Positions 13,008 through 21,469 of a stretch of 64,000 nt of DNA are shown piece by piece. The notes beneath the pieces are model-generated. The model did no database searches, was not told the DNA's origin, and saw nothing but the letters and a program-made list of their open reading frames with translations. The stretch spans positions 32,018 to 96,017 of the forward strand of contig CAZZIE010000002.1 in assembly GCA_964654185.1 (NCBI GenBank), written 5' to 3'. The translations under genes were made by a program, and so were the position numbers. Numbering within the stretch: the first letter of the stretch is position 1; the number at the start of each line of letters is the position of its first letter. The stretch is from CAYFQV01 sp964654185 (GTDB lineage: Bacteria > Spirochaetota > Spirochaetia > DSM-27196 > PWMO01).

Positions 13008-14546
13008 ATGGAAAAGGTTGCGATCTTCGATACCACCCTTCGCGATGGTGAGCAGTCCCCGGGCGCGTCCATGGACGTGGAGCAGAAGTTCGAGGTAGCT
13101 CTCCAGCTCGAGCGATTGGGAGTCGACGTCATGGAGGCGGGCTTCCCCGTTTCTTCACCCCAGCAGTTCGAGGCGTGCCAGCGCATTGCCGCAAGCGTCA
13201 CCAACTCGACGGTCGCGGTGCTGGCACGGTCCAACGAGAAGGACATCACCACGGCGGCGGAGTCGATCAAGAAGGCCGCGCGGGGGCGAATCCACACCTT
13301 CATTTCCACCTCGCCCATCCACATGAAGCACAAGCTCCAGAAGGAGCCCCATGAGGTCCTGGAGATGGCGGAGAAGGCGGTGAAGCTGGCCCGCAACTTC
13401 ACCGACGATGTGGAGTTCTCCCCGGAGGATGCAACACGCACCGACCCGGACTTCCTCTGCAAGATCGTGGAGATCGCGGTGAAGGCCGGCGCGAATGTGA
13501 TCAATATTCCCGACACCGTCGGCTATACGGTGCCGCTGGAAATGGCCAACACCTTCCGTATGCTCCGGGAGCGTGTGCCCAACATGGACAAGGCGGTCCT
13601 GTCCGCACACTGCCACGACGATCTCGGTCTCGCCGTTGCGAACACCATCAGCGCAATCGAAGCGGGAGCGCGCCAGGCGGAGGTGACCATCAACGGTATT
13701 GGTGAGCGCGCCGGCAACGCCGCCCTGGAAGAAGTGGTCATGGCACTCAACGTCCGCCGCGACGCCATGGGTGTTGAGACCGGCATTAACACCAGGCATA
13801 TCTATCAGACCTCCCGAATGCTCTCGACCATGATCGGCTTCCCAATTGCCCGGAACAAGGCGGTCGTCGGGGAGAACGCCTTCTCCCACGAGGCGGGTAT
13901 CCACCAGCACGGGGTTCTGGCAAACCGCCAGACCTACGAGATCATGACTCCCGAATCGGTAGGACGCTCGGAATCCCGTCTGGTACTGGGCCGCCACTCC
14001 GGGATGCACGGCTTCAAGAAGCGCCTCAACGAGCTGGGCATTGAGATCTCCGAGGACGAGACCAAGCGCGTCTACGAGCGCTTTCTCGAAGTCGCCGACC
14101 GGAAGAAAGAGGTCTACGATGAGGATCTCTACGCCATCGTGAGCGATGAGATGGGCCGCACCGCCGCCTCACTGACCCTAGACTACATCAACGTCATTAC
14201 CGGCAACACCGCGGTACCCACCGCGACTGTTCGCATCCGCACCGAAGAAGAGGTCCACGAGGAAGCCTCCACGGGCGACGGCCCGGTTGACGCGATCTTC
14301 CGCGCCATCGACCGCGCCCTGCAGGTCAAACCGACGCTGGAGGAGTACAACGTTCAGGCGATCTCACCGGGAAAGCAGGCCATGGGGGAGGTTTCCGTGG
14401 TGCTCTCCTTCTTCGGCGAGCGAATGACTGGACGCGGCTCCTCCACGGACATTCTGGAGGCGAGCGCCCGCGCCTACGTCAATGCGATAAACCGATACAA
14501 CACCCTACGGGAGGTCAAGAGTGATGAAACCGCTGTACGTGTATGA
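13008..14546 (+). CDS. leuA: 2-isopropylmalate synthase
   Basis: 512 aa. N-terminal TIM barrel with the signature FDTTLRDGEQSPG, the metal motif HCHDDLG, and a C-terminal leucine-sensing regulatory domain with GQ-rich repeats. It condenses acetyl-CoA with 2-oxoisovalerate, the first step of leucine synthesis. AGGAGG lies 5 nt upstream of the ATG. It is controlled by the leader-peptide attenuator and probably by leucine feedback. It overlaps cimA by 26 bp. Confidence 0.97.
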   Translation: MEKVAIFDTTLRDGEQSPGASMDVEQKFEVALQLERLGVDVMEAGFPVSSPQQFEACQRIAASVTNSTVAVLARSNEKDITTAAESIKKAARGRIHTFISTSPIHMKHKLQKEPHEVLEMAEKAVKLARNFTDDVEFSPEDATRTDPDFLCKIVEIAVKAGANVINIPDTVGYTVPLEMANTFRMLRERVPNMDKAVLSAHCHDDLGLAVANTISAIEAGARQAEVTINGIGERAGNAALEEVVMALNVRRDAMGVETGINTRHIYQTSRMLSTMIGFPIARNKAVVGENAFSHEAGIHQHGVLANRQTYEIMTPESVGRSESRLVLGRHSGMHGFKKRLNELGIEISEDETKRVYERFLEVADRKKEVYDEDLYAIVSDEMGRTAASLTLDYINVITGNTAVPTATVRIRTEEEVHEEASTGDGPVDAIFRAIDRALQVKPTLEEYNVQAISPGKQAMGEVSVVLSFFGERMTGRGSSTDILEASARAYVNAINRYNTLREVKSDETAVRV

Positions 14547-16164
14547 CACCACCCTCAGGGACGGCATGCAGGGAATCGAGATCAACTACACCCTCGACGA
14601 CAAGCTCCAGATCGCCCACAAGCTGGACGAGCTGGGAGTAGACTACATTGAAGGCGGCTTCCCGCGGTCGAACGAAAAGGAGGCCGCCTTCTTCGACCGC
14701 TGCCGCAAGGAGACCTTTCATCACGCGAAGATCGCCTCCTTCGGCTCCACCCGGAAGCCCAATACCCGAGTCGAAGAGGATGAGTACATTCGCGCCCTGA
14801 TTGCCGCGGAAGCACCGGTGGCCACCATTGTCGGCAAGACCTGGAAGGAGCACGTCGCTCATGTGCTTCAGACCGATGAAGACGAGAACCTCCGCATGAT
14901 CGAGGATTCGATCTCCTACCTCAAGAAACAGGGACTGGAGGTCCACTTCGACCTCGAACACTTCTTCGACGGCTACCGGGATCACCCGGACTACGCGAAG
15001 AAGGTGCTCCAGGTGGGCTCCGACGCGGGAGCGGACTTCCTGGTGCTCTGCGACACCAACGGCGGCACCCTCCCCGCCGAGGTTGCCACGATCATGGACG
15101 ACCTGCCGCAGAACAAGCTTGCCCCTCTCGGCGGACACTTCCACAACGACTGTGGAACCGCCGTGGCGAACTCCCTCACCGCAGTGGACCACGGCGCGGC
15201 TCAGATCCAGGGGACGATCAACGGTTGGGGCGAGCGCTGCGGCAACGCCAACCTCTGCGTCTTCGTGCCCAACGCGGTGATCAAGAAAGGCTACCGCCCC
15301 GCCGTCGCGGAGCACCTCCACCGTCTGACGGAGCTCTCCCGCTTCGTCGCAGAGAAGGCCAACATCATCCCGGACCGTCGACAGCCGTACGTGGGCGACG
15401 CAGCCTTCAGCCACAAGGCGGGACAGCACGCCGATGTCGTAGCGAAGGCTGCACATCTCATGGAGCACACCGACAGCGCCCTGGTCGGCAACACCAGACG
15501 CATCCTGCTCTCGGAGTTGGCCGGCAAGTCCACGGTGGTGAACCATCTGCAGCGATACGGTGAGTTCTCCAAGAACTCCCCGGAGGTTGCCGCGCTCATC
15601 GAGCAACTCAAGGAGCGTGAGAACCTGGGATACGAGTACGAGGCGGCGGAAGCGTCCTTCGACCTCCTCATGCGGCGCGCCATCGGACGTTACGTTCCGC
15701 TCATGGACCTGAAGAACTACCACCTCGAGTCGTACAAGACCTGGGAAGCGCCCTCCAAGACGGTTGCCCGAATCTTCATGCGGTCGAAAGGACACGACAT
15801 GATGGGCGCTGCCGTCGGTGTCGGGCCGGTCGAGACCCTGGACGCCGCGTTCCGCGACGCCATGGAGCCGCACTATCCCTTCATCTCCCGGATCTCTCTC
15901 ACGGACTACCGCGTGCGGGTTCTCAACCCGGAGAGCGCCACCGCGGCGAAGGTGCGCGTCTTCATTACCTCGACGGACCACACCAGGTCGTGGGACACCG
16001 TGGGCGTACATGAGAACATCGTGGAGGCCTCCTGGGAGGCGCTGGTAGAGAGCATGGAGTACTACTACAACAACTACGTGCTGGATCTGGACAACGGGGA
16101 AACGGGAGACACGCTACCCGACGCCCACCCCGGGTCGGTCGAGCCTGCGGCAACCCGGACGTGA
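14521..16164 (+). CDS. cimA: (R)-citramalate synthase
   Basis: 547 aa. Same fold as LeuA (YDTTLRDGMQG; FHNDCG; NGWGERCGNANL), but the IEINYTLDDKLQIAHKLDELG region and the length match the citramalate synthase branch. It condenses pyruvate with acetyl-CoA, the threonine-independent route to isoleucine known in Leptospira. Start: GTG 14521 lies 6 nt after GGGAGG, with ATG at 14524 as the alternative. Both overlap the leuA end, so the genes are coupled and share the attenuator. A homocitrate-type substrate cannot be fully excluded. Confidence 0.9.
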   Translation: MMKPLYVYDTTLRDGMQGIEINYTLDDKLQIAHKLDELGVDYIEGGFPRSNEKEAAFFDRCRKETFHHAKIASFGSTRKPNTRVEEDEYIRALIAAEAPVATIVGKTWKEHVAHVLQTDEDENLRMIEDSISYLKKQGLEVHFDLEHFFDGYRDHPDYAKKVLQVGSDAGADFLVLCDTNGGTLPAEVATIMDDLPQNKLAPLGGHFHNDCGTAVANSLTAVDHGAAQIQGTINGWGERCGNANLCVFVPNAVIKKGYRPAVAEHLHRLTELSRFVAEKANIIPDRRQPYVGDAAFSHKAGQHADVVAKAAHLMEHTDSALVGNTRRILLSELAGKSTVVNHLQRYGEFSKNSPEVAALIEQLKERENLGYEYEAAEASFDLLMRRAIGRYVPLMDLKNYHLESYKTWEAPSKTVARIFMRSKGHDMMGAAVGVGPVETLDAAFRDAMEPHYPFISRISLTDYRVRVLNPESATAAKVRVFITSTDHTRSWDTVGVHENIVEASWEALVESMEYYYNNYVLDLDNGETGDTLPDAHPGSVEPAATRT

Positions 16165-16169
16165 CCCGT

Positions 16170-16207
16170 CGTTCCGGGCGGCCCGCGGCTCGTTCCGGGC
16201 GGCCCGC
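16170..16207. repeat. Direct repeat just after cimA
   Basis: The 17-mer cgttccgggcggcccgc occurs at 16170-16186 and 16191-16207 (period 21), starting 6 bp past the cimA stop. Confidence 0.9.
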
Positions 16208-16242
16208 CGCGCCGGCAGAGAACACGCATGAACGACAAAGAA

Positions 16243-16276
16243 AAAGGGGCTGTCCAACCGTGTTGAACAGCCCCTT
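16243..16276 (-). terminator. Terminator after tRNA-Glu, possibly bidirectional
   Basis: A long stem is formed by AAAGGGGCTGTCCAAC (16243-16258) and GTTGAACAGCCCCTTT (16262-16276 region) with a tiny loop. On the minus strand it is followed by TTTTTCTTTG, ending the tRNA-Gln/tRNA-Glu transcript. On the plus strand it could also stop cimA. Confidence 0.88.
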
Positions 16277-16285
16277 TCCTGCGGT

Positions 16286-16357
16286 TAGCCCCTAGGGGAA
16301 TCGAACCCCTCTTTGAAGACTGAGAATCTTCCGTCCTAGCCGATAGACGAAGGGGCC
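16286..16357 (-). tRNA. tRNA-Glu (anticodon CTC)
   Basis: 72 nt, full cloverleaf. Acceptor GGCCCCT pairs with AGGGGCT; the anticodon stem GAAGA/TCTTC encloses TTCTCAG with anticodon CTC; the T-arm is AGGGG-TTCGAAT-CCCCT. The CCA end is not encoded. It lies 8 bp after tRNA-Gln and shares its promoter. Confidence 0.95.
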
Positions 16358-16365
16358 ACAGTGAG

Positions 16366-16436
16366 CTTCCCGGGGAGGACTTGAACCCCCACAAGCAGAT
16401 CCAGAATCTGCTGTGCTACCATTACACCACCGGGAA
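16366..16436 (-). tRNA. tRNA-Gln (anticodon CTG)
   Basis: 71 nt. Acceptor TTCCCGG pairs with CCGGGAA; the anticodon stem GCAGA/TCTGC encloses TTCTGGA with anticodon CTG; the T-arm is GGGGG-TTCAAGT-CCTCC. CCA is not encoded. First gene of the tRNA-Gln/tRNA-Glu pair. Confidence 0.95.
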
Positions 16437-16455
16437 CCGTCGTTGTGCAGCCGTT

Positions 16456-16484
16456 AAGCTACTAGGTTTACCCACACCTGTCAA
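16456..16484 (-). promoter_or_regulatory. Promoter of the tRNA-Gln/tRNA-Glu operon
   Basis: On the minus strand a perfect TTGACA (16484-16479), a 17-bp spacer and TAGCTT (16461-16456). Transcription would start about 12 nt before tRNA-Gln. Confidence 0.8.
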
Positions 16485-16542
16485 CACTCTGACGGCCGCC
16501 TCGACGCGAGCGTCATGACTCCATGAAGGCGACGTCGGCCCG

Positions 16543-17076
16543 TCACTCGCCGGCGTAATCGATCAGCGTGTGGACCTCGTATCCGTCGAGGAGGCGCCCA
16601 TAGTTGAGAAAGGGAAGACCGATGACCGCGAAGATCCCGACCACTTCCGCGCCCGCCTCGGTGATGATGTCCGCCGTGGCCCGGAGCGTTCCCCCCGTGG
16701 CAATCAGGTCGTCCACAATGACAATGCGGTTCCCGGGCTGCACGTCCTCTTTGTGGACCTCGACGATGTCCTTTCCGTACTCGAGCTCAAACTCCTTCTG
16801 GTAGGTCTCTCCCGGGAGCTTGCCGTTCTTCCGCACCAGAATCAACGGACGCTTGAGCTTGTACGCCAGGGGCGAGGCAAAGACAAAACCCCGCGCATCA
16901 ATCGCGGCGAACGCATCTATCTCCCGGTCACGATACTGGTGCTCCGCCTGATCAATGCAGTAGGAGAACGCAGCAGGATCCATGAGCACGCCGGTGATGT
17001 CGTAGAAGAGCACCCCGGGTTTCGGAAAGTCCGGCACCTTGCGGATTACGAGATCGAGATCCACTGACTCACTCAT
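16543..17076 (-). CDS. apt: Adenine phosphoribosyltransferase
   Basis: 177 aa from the ATG at 17074-17076 (MSESVDLDLVIRKVPDFPKPG). The PRPP-binding motif is VIVDDLIATGGT, and the FDITG-like N-terminal motif YDITGVL is present. It converts adenine plus PRPP to AMP. A frame 20 codons longer exists, but this start matches the family. There is no ribosome-binding site. A TTGACA/TAGCGT promoter ends 7 nt before the ATG, so the message is probably leaderless. Confidence 0.95.
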   Translation of the reverse strand: MSESVDLDLVIRKVPDFPKPGVLFYDITGVLMDPAAFSYCIDQAEHQYRDREIDAFAAIDARGFVFASPLAYKLKRPLILVRKNGKLPGETYQKEFELEYGKDIVEVHKEDVQPGNRIVIVDDLIATGGTLRATADIITEAGAEVVGIFAVIGLPFLNYGRLLDGYEVHTLIDYAGE

Positions 17077-17083
17077 GGAGGCA

Positions 17084-17112
17084 ACGCTACCGGCTTCCAC
17101 CGGAGGTGTCAA
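17084..17112 (-). promoter_or_regulatory. apt promoter, probably leaderless
   Basis: TTGACA (17112-17107, minus strand), 17-bp spacer, TAGCGT (17089-17084), then 7 nt to the start codon. No Shine-Dalgarno sequence lies between. It is back-to-back with the promoter of the divergent MinD-like gene. Confidence 0.65.
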
Positions 17113-17114
17113 TC

Positions 17115-17143
17115 TTGAAAATGCCCGACCCATCATCTACCAT
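17115..17143 (+). promoter_or_regulatory. Promoter of the MinD-like gene, probably leaderless
   Basis: TTGAAA (17115-17120), 17-bp spacer, TACCAT (17138-17143), then 9 nt to the ATG at 17153. The intervening bases contain no Shine-Dalgarno sequence. It starts 2 bp from the -35 box of the divergent apt promoter. Confidence 0.55.
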
Positions 17144-17152
17144 GCAGCAGCT

Positions 17153-18121
17153 ATGACAACCGTGATCCCCATCGCCAGCGGCAAAGGCGGAGTCGGCAAA
17201 ACGATCATCTCCGCAAACCTCGGGATATTGCTGGCGAAAGCCGGGAAGGCGGTGGTTCTGGTCGATCTCGATCTGGGCGCCTCCAATCTTCACACCTGTC
17301 TCGGCGTCAAGAACACAAACCTCGGGATCGGCAATTACGTGTACAAGCAGGCGGAGAGCCTCGAGTCCCTTCTCGTGCCGACCGATTTCGGCAGACTCTA
17401 TCTGATTCCCGGGGACTCGTTGCTGCCCGGAACGGCAAACCTCCCCTTCTTTCGGAAGCGGCGAATCGTGAAGGAGCTCTCGGAGCTCGTGGCGGACTTC
17501 GTGATTCTCGACCTGGGTGCCGGCTCCAACTACAACACCGTCGATTTCTTCCTGACCTCGCTGACGGGCATTGTCGTGGTGACGCCGGAGACGACATCCA
17601 TCCTGAACGCGTACTCCTTCATCAAGACCGCCCTCTTCCGGATGCTCCATCGGAGCTTCCCCGCGAAGAGCGACGAGCGCAAGCTCATTCAGGAGTTCAG
17701 CGCCGGCCGGCTGGAGGGAGACGACACGAGCATCGGAAATCTGGTGGAACGCCTCGGTACCATCTCCCGGGGCTCCGGCGCACACGCCCGGGAGAAGCTG
17801 GACAGCTTCATGCCCCGGGTGATCGTCAACATGGGTAGACAACAACACGACCTGGAGCTCGGCGCCCGGCTCCGACGGGTGGTCCGGCGCAACCTCGGTA
17901 CCGACATCGAGTACATTGGATTCGTGGCACACGATGACAACGTCGGCCTCTCAGTCGCGCGGCGCCACCCCTACGCCGACATGGCCCCGGAATCTCCCTT
18001 CGCACGCACCCTCGGCGGTACCGCAAAGCGGCTGATCAACACCCCGGTGCCGCAAACCCCGCAACTCTTTGAGGACGATGAGGACCTCGCCGAGATAGCC
18101 GAGGAAATGGTGACGAAGTAG
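17153..18121 (+). CDS. MinD/ParA-family ATPase (FlhG/FleN-like)
   Basis: 322 aa from ATG 17153; upstream in-frame starts lie inside the apt promoter region. It has the deviant Walker A SGKGGVGKT at residue 9, switch I VDLDLGASNLHTCLG, and Walker B FVILDLGAGS. The overall plan (single-domain P-loop ATPase with a longer C-terminal part) resembles FlhG/FleN, which set flagellar number and position, but no flhF neighbour is visible and another partitioning role is possible. The acidic C-terminus ends FEDDEDLAEIAEEMVTK. It converges on tsaD with 13 bp between stops. Confidence 0.85.
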   Translation: MTTVIPIASGKGGVGKTIISANLGILLAKAGKAVVLVDLDLGASNLHTCLGVKNTNLGIGNYVYKQAESLESLLVPTDFGRLYLIPGDSLLPGTANLPFFRKRRIVKELSELVADFVILDLGAGSNYNTVDFFLTSLTGIVVVTPETTSILNAYSFIKTALFRMLHRSFPAKSDERKLIQEFSAGRLEGDDTSIGNLVERLGTISRGSGAHAREKLDSFMPRVIVNMGRQQHDLELGARLRRVVRRNLGTDIEYIGFVAHDDNVGLSVARRHPYADMAPESPFARTLGGTAKRLINTPVPQTPQLFEDDEDLAEIAEEMVTK

Positions 18122-18134
18122 GGAGAGTCGGCGC

Positions 18135-19156
18135 TTAGGGATACGGCCGCCGGAACCCGCTGACCCTGGGGAGCACATCGAGATTCAGCTCGGCCGCTCC
18201 CTCGGTGCGGAGCACATGGTAGCCGAGCCCCGCGACCATTGCGGCGTTGTCCGTGCAGAGCTCCCGCGACGGAATGGACACCTCCAGCTCTTCATGGTCG
18301 GCCAGGGCGTCCCGAAGGTAGGTATTTGCCGCAACCCCGCCGCCGACGGCGACGCGGCGAATCCCCGTGTCCCGCGAGGCCAGGACCAGGCGATCCACGA
18401 TCATGTCGATAGCCGCCCGCTCGAAGCTCGCGGCAAGATTCTCAGGGGTCTTCTCGTAGTCGCGGTTCCAGAACTGGTCGAGCTGGTTGACGACCGCGGT
18501 CTTGAGGCCGGAGTAGGAGACGTCGTATCGGTGGTCGCNNNNNNNNNNTTGTGAAGACGCGCCGCGGGAAAGCGAAACGCCCGAGGATCTCCCTTCCGGG
18601 CAAGTCGGTCAATGGTCACGCCCCCGGGATAGCCGAGGCCGTGGAACTTCGCCACCTTGTCGAAGGCCTCTCCGCAGGCGTCGTCGATCGTGGTGCCCAG
18701 GATCTCCGCCTCCAGAGGACTGCGAACCACTGCAATGAGGGTGTGGCCGCCGGAGACGACGAGGCCGAGGTAGGGGTATGCTACCGGCTCCTCGAGCTGC
18801 ACCGCATGGAGATGGGAGAGGATGTGATCCACCCCGGCGAAGGGGACGTCAAGGGACATGCTCAGCCCCTTGGCGAAGCTGAGACCCACGACCAGTGAGC
18901 CGGCAAGACCAGGCCGGTTGGTGACCGCGACAGCATCGACCTGTGAAGAGGAGATACCTGCCTCCGCAAGACTCTCCCGGTAGACCGGCAGCACCAGCTC
19001 GACGTGCATGCGCGATGCGAGCTCCGGCACCACACCGTCGAAGGGTGCGTGGGCGTTTACCTGAGATGCTACGGTGTTGGAGAGAATCTCGGAGCCGTCA
19101 CGAACGACGGCTACGGCGCACTCGTCGCAGGAGCTCTCAATCCCACAAATCGTCAT
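18135..19156 (-). CDS. tsaD: tRNA N6-adenosine threonylcarbamoyltransferase, interrupted by an assembly gap
   Basis: Starts MTICGIESSCDECAVAVV; contains the metal motif HILSHLHA, GLVVSGGHT and, after the gap, YSGLKTAV and VGGGVAANTYLRDAL. It attaches the threonylcarbamoyl group to A37 of ANN-decoding tRNAs. Ten N at 18539-18548 interrupt it. The frames on the two sides agree only if the real gap length leaves remainder 2 on division by 3, so the nominal 10 is wrong or there is a base error beside it. Start ATG 19154-19156 overlaps the deacetylase gene by 20 bp. Confidence 0.93.
18539..18548. other. Assembly gap (10 N) inside tsaD
   Basis: Ten unknown bases. About four to seven residues between ARLH and the YSGLKT region of TsaD are hidden. 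Taken literally the gap would frameshift an otherwise intact gene. Confidence 0.99.
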
Positions 19157-20507
19157 CCTGCGGTCCAAGAACCAGATCAGAGAGATGGTGTAGGTCGAAG
19201 CCCTCATCGCGGATGAAGGGGTACATCTCCTCGAGCACCTCCGCGACCTCGGTCACCATGACGTGACCAATGAGCACGGCGTGGCCCCGCTGACGGGCAA
19301 CGTCCATGCCCTGTTCGACGGCCTGTCGGATGTAGTCTCGGTTGGGCTCGTTGTCCAAAAACACATGTCGCTCCGCGAATGATACTGAATGCTTCTCGGC
19401 AATCGCCTTCCCGACAGTCCGCGCGGTGGTGCGGCTGTCGAGGAAGAACAGATCCTTCCCGCCAAGATAACGCAACACGGTGTCCATCGTCTTCTCATCG
19501 GCGGTGACTTTCGATCCCATGTGGTTGTTCACGCCAATGACGCCGGGAAGACTCTGCAGGTTTTCCGCCAGGCGCTTCTCGATTTCCGTCCCATCGAAGG
19601 AGGTGAGGATGGCGCCGGCTCCGGGGTCCATCCCGTTCTCCGCCTCCATGGGCTGGTGCAGGATGATCTCGTGCCCCGCCCGGGCAATGCGCCGAGCCGC
19701 CTCCGTCGAATGGGGGCGCTGCGGGAGCACGGCATAGGTGATCGGCACGCCAAGCTCCAGGAAAGCGTCGAGTTGTTCGAGGCTGTTGCCCACATCGTCA
19801 ATGACCACGTAGAGGGGGATCGGCTTGTCCGGGGGCGGTTCCTTCTCCCCTGCAAGAGGTCTGTCTCCTCTCGGGGGCTTCTCCCCATCCAGGGGCTTGT
19901 CCCCGCCCGGCTCGGCATCCTCCGCCGCTCGACCTCCCGGCAGCCCGCGCACCCCCGTGCCGCGCTGGTCACCGCCGGCGGCCACCGTGTCGGCATCCTC
20001 CCCTTCAGGGTAGCGCTCGGAGGGCTCACGCCCCTCATCCGCCTCGGACGCCCGACGGCCGTCCCCGGCCGAGTCCTCCTGCGTTACCGCTTCCCCGGCG
20101 CCGCTGCCGGCCGCGTTCAACCCGATCAGCAGCCCGACCACCGCGCCGACGACGAAGGTAATCGATACCGCAACCGCCAGAATGCGCAGGACCCGCCCGT
20201 CGAAGGGCAGCCACCCGCGCCCGGGCGCACCGCCGCCGGACGTGCCGCCGCGTCCCGAGTCTCCGCCCGAGCCCAATCCGCCGCCCGATCGGCTCCCGGC
20301 GCCCCTGCCCGTCGCCGCGCGCTTTCGCGCGGATGGCCCGCCGGTCGCCCGGCCGCCCTTCGCGCCGCCGCCCTTGCCCGCACCGGACTTGCCGGCGGCG
20401 CCGGACTTACCGTCGCGCGGTTTGCCCGCACCGGACTTCCCGCCTTTACTGGAGGAACGACTGGTCCTGGAAGAGGATGTGGAGGATCGCGATCTCTTTT
20501 GCGCCAC
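19137..20507 (-). CDS. Divergent polysaccharide deacetylase (YibQ/DUF610 family), membrane-anchored
   Basis: 456 aa. Residues 1-105 are a Ser/Gly/Lys/Arg-rich low-complexity tail, presumably cytoplasmic. A single membrane segment follows (about 108-130, ILAVAVSITFVVGAVVGLLIGL), then an acidic Pro/Gly-rich linker, then the catalytic domain from about residue 225 (VVIDDVGN, HEIILHQPME, GVNNHMGSK, FFLDSRTT). The motifs fit a carbohydrate esterase 4-like fold facing the periplasm. The substrate is unknown. The GTG start has ACGGAGC upstream. The gene overlaps tsaD by 20 bp. The very long basic N-terminus is unusual for the family. Confidence 0.85.
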   Translation of the reverse strand: MAQKRSRSSTSSSRTSRSSSKGGKSGAGKPRDGKSGAAGKSGAGKGGGAKGGRATGGPSARKRAATGRGAGSRSGGGLGSGGDSGRGGTSGGGAPGRGWLPFDGRVLRILAVAVSITFVVGAVVGLLIGLNAAGSGAGEAVTQEDSAGDGRRASEADEGREPSERYPEGEDADTVAAGGDQRGTGVRGLPGGRAAEDAEPGGDKPLDGEKPPRGDRPLAGEKEPPPDKPIPLYVVIDDVGNSLEQLDAFLELGVPITYAVLPQRPHSTEAARRIARAGHEIILHQPMEAENGMDPGAGAILTSFDGTEIEKRLAENLQSLPGVIGVNNHMGSKVTADEKTMDTVLRYLGGKDLFFLDSRTTARTVGKAIAEKHSVSFAERHVFLDNEPNRDYIRQAVEQGMDVARQRGHAVLIGHVMVTEVAEVLEEMYPFIRDEGFDLHHLSDLVLGPQDDDLWD

Positions 20508-20586
20508 TGGTGCTCCGTTGTATCGCGAAGCTATCGAGGGGGCCGGCGCACGTCAACCGGAGGGACGTGAGCATCGACCCAGATTC

Positions 20587-21429
20587 TCAATCCATCACGT
20601 ACTCACGAAGCACATCGGCCTCCTGGCGCAATCTCTTGAGGGCGCGGATCTCAATCTGGCGCACCGTTTCCGGCGAGATGCCCATCTCCTCGCTGATGCT
20701 CTTCAGGGTGTGCTTCTTGCCGCCCTTGAAGGCGAAGCGATAGAGCAGGATCTGCCGCTCCCGGTCCTTGAGGCGCTCGAGAAAGCGCAGGGTCTCTTCC
20801 CGCATGGAGTCCTTCAGCAGGACCGCGTCGGGGGAGTAGGAGTAGTCCTCGAAGACGTCGTGGAAGGTGCCACTGTCCTCGTCATTTATCTCACTGTCCA
20901 GAGATACCATGGTGTTCGCCAGGCCGCAGATCTTCTCGACCTCGCCGGCGTCCAGCCCGACTTCAGCGCCGATTTCCTTTGTCGTCGGCTCGCGCATGAG
21001 GGTCTGACTCAGCACCGTCTGGGCGCGCTGAATCTTGCGGAGGGCGTTCTCCTTGCGATGCGGAAGCCGAATGGGACGGCGCTTGTTGCTGAGGGCGCGG
21101 CTGATGGCCTGCTTGATCCACCAGGAGGCGTAGGTACTGAACCGCACGTTCTTCCGGTAGTCGTACTTGGACGCCGCGCGGATGAGCCCCAGGTTTCCCT
21201 CCTGCACCAGATCGAGGAGCGCTACATCGGTGGTCAGGAAGCCTTTGGCAATCTTCACGACCAGGCGGAGGTTCGCCTCAATGAGGCGGCGCTTCGCCTC
21301 CTCATCGCCGCGCTGAATGCGCTTCGAGAGGTCGATTTCCTCCTCAAAGCTCAAGAGCGGGGTCTTCTTGATCTGATCGAAGTACGCTTGAAGTGTTTCG
21401 TTGTGATACTGTCCATCATGCTTAGCCAT
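20587..21429 (-). CDS. RpoS-like group 2 sigma-70 factor
   Basis: 280 aa with regions 1.2, 2, 3 and 4 but no region 1.1. Region 2 carries LLDLVQEGNLGLIRAASKYDYRKNVRFSTYASWWIKQAI; region 4.2 is ISPETVRQIEIRALKRLR. Length and architecture match alternative sigma factors of the RpoS type rather than the housekeeping RpoD. GAGGAG lies just before the ATG. A sigma54 promoter (21454-21469) directs it, the arrangement known for rpoS in Borrelia. The exact orthology to rpoS is inferred. Confidence 0.9.
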   Translation of the reverse strand: MAKHDGQYHNETLQAYFDQIKKTPLLSFEEEIDLSKRIQRGDEEAKRRLIEANLRLVVKIAKGFLTTDVALLDLVQEGNLGLIRAASKYDYRKNVRFSTYASWWIKQAISRALSNKRRPIRLPHRKENALRKIQRAQTVLSQTLMREPTTKEIGAEVGLDAGEVEKICGLANTMVSLDSEINDEDSGTFHDVFEDYSYSPDAVLLKDSMREETLRFLERLKDRERQILLYRFAFKGGKKHTLKSISEEMGISPETVRQIEIRALKRLRQEADVLREYVMD

Positions 21430-21453
21430 ACGCCACTCCTCTGCTAATACTTA

Positions 21454-21469
21454 AGCAATCGGCGTGCCA
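21454..21469 (-). promoter_or_regulatory. Sigma54 (-24/-12) promoter of the RpoS-like sigma gene
   Basis: On the minus strand TGGCACGCCGATTGCT, a complete match to TGGCACG-N4-TTGCW with correct GG-GC spacing. The start site would fall near 21443-21445, leaving a short leader that still contains GAGGAG before the ATG at 21429. Small dyads further upstream (CTAATTAG at 21495-21502, TTGTACAA near 21573-21580) could serve as enhancer sites for a sigma54 activator. Confidence 0.85.

Noticed and set aside
14515..16011. 498-codon frame opposite cimA
   Set aside because: Shadow of a conserved gene; no promoter, ribosome-binding site or domain.
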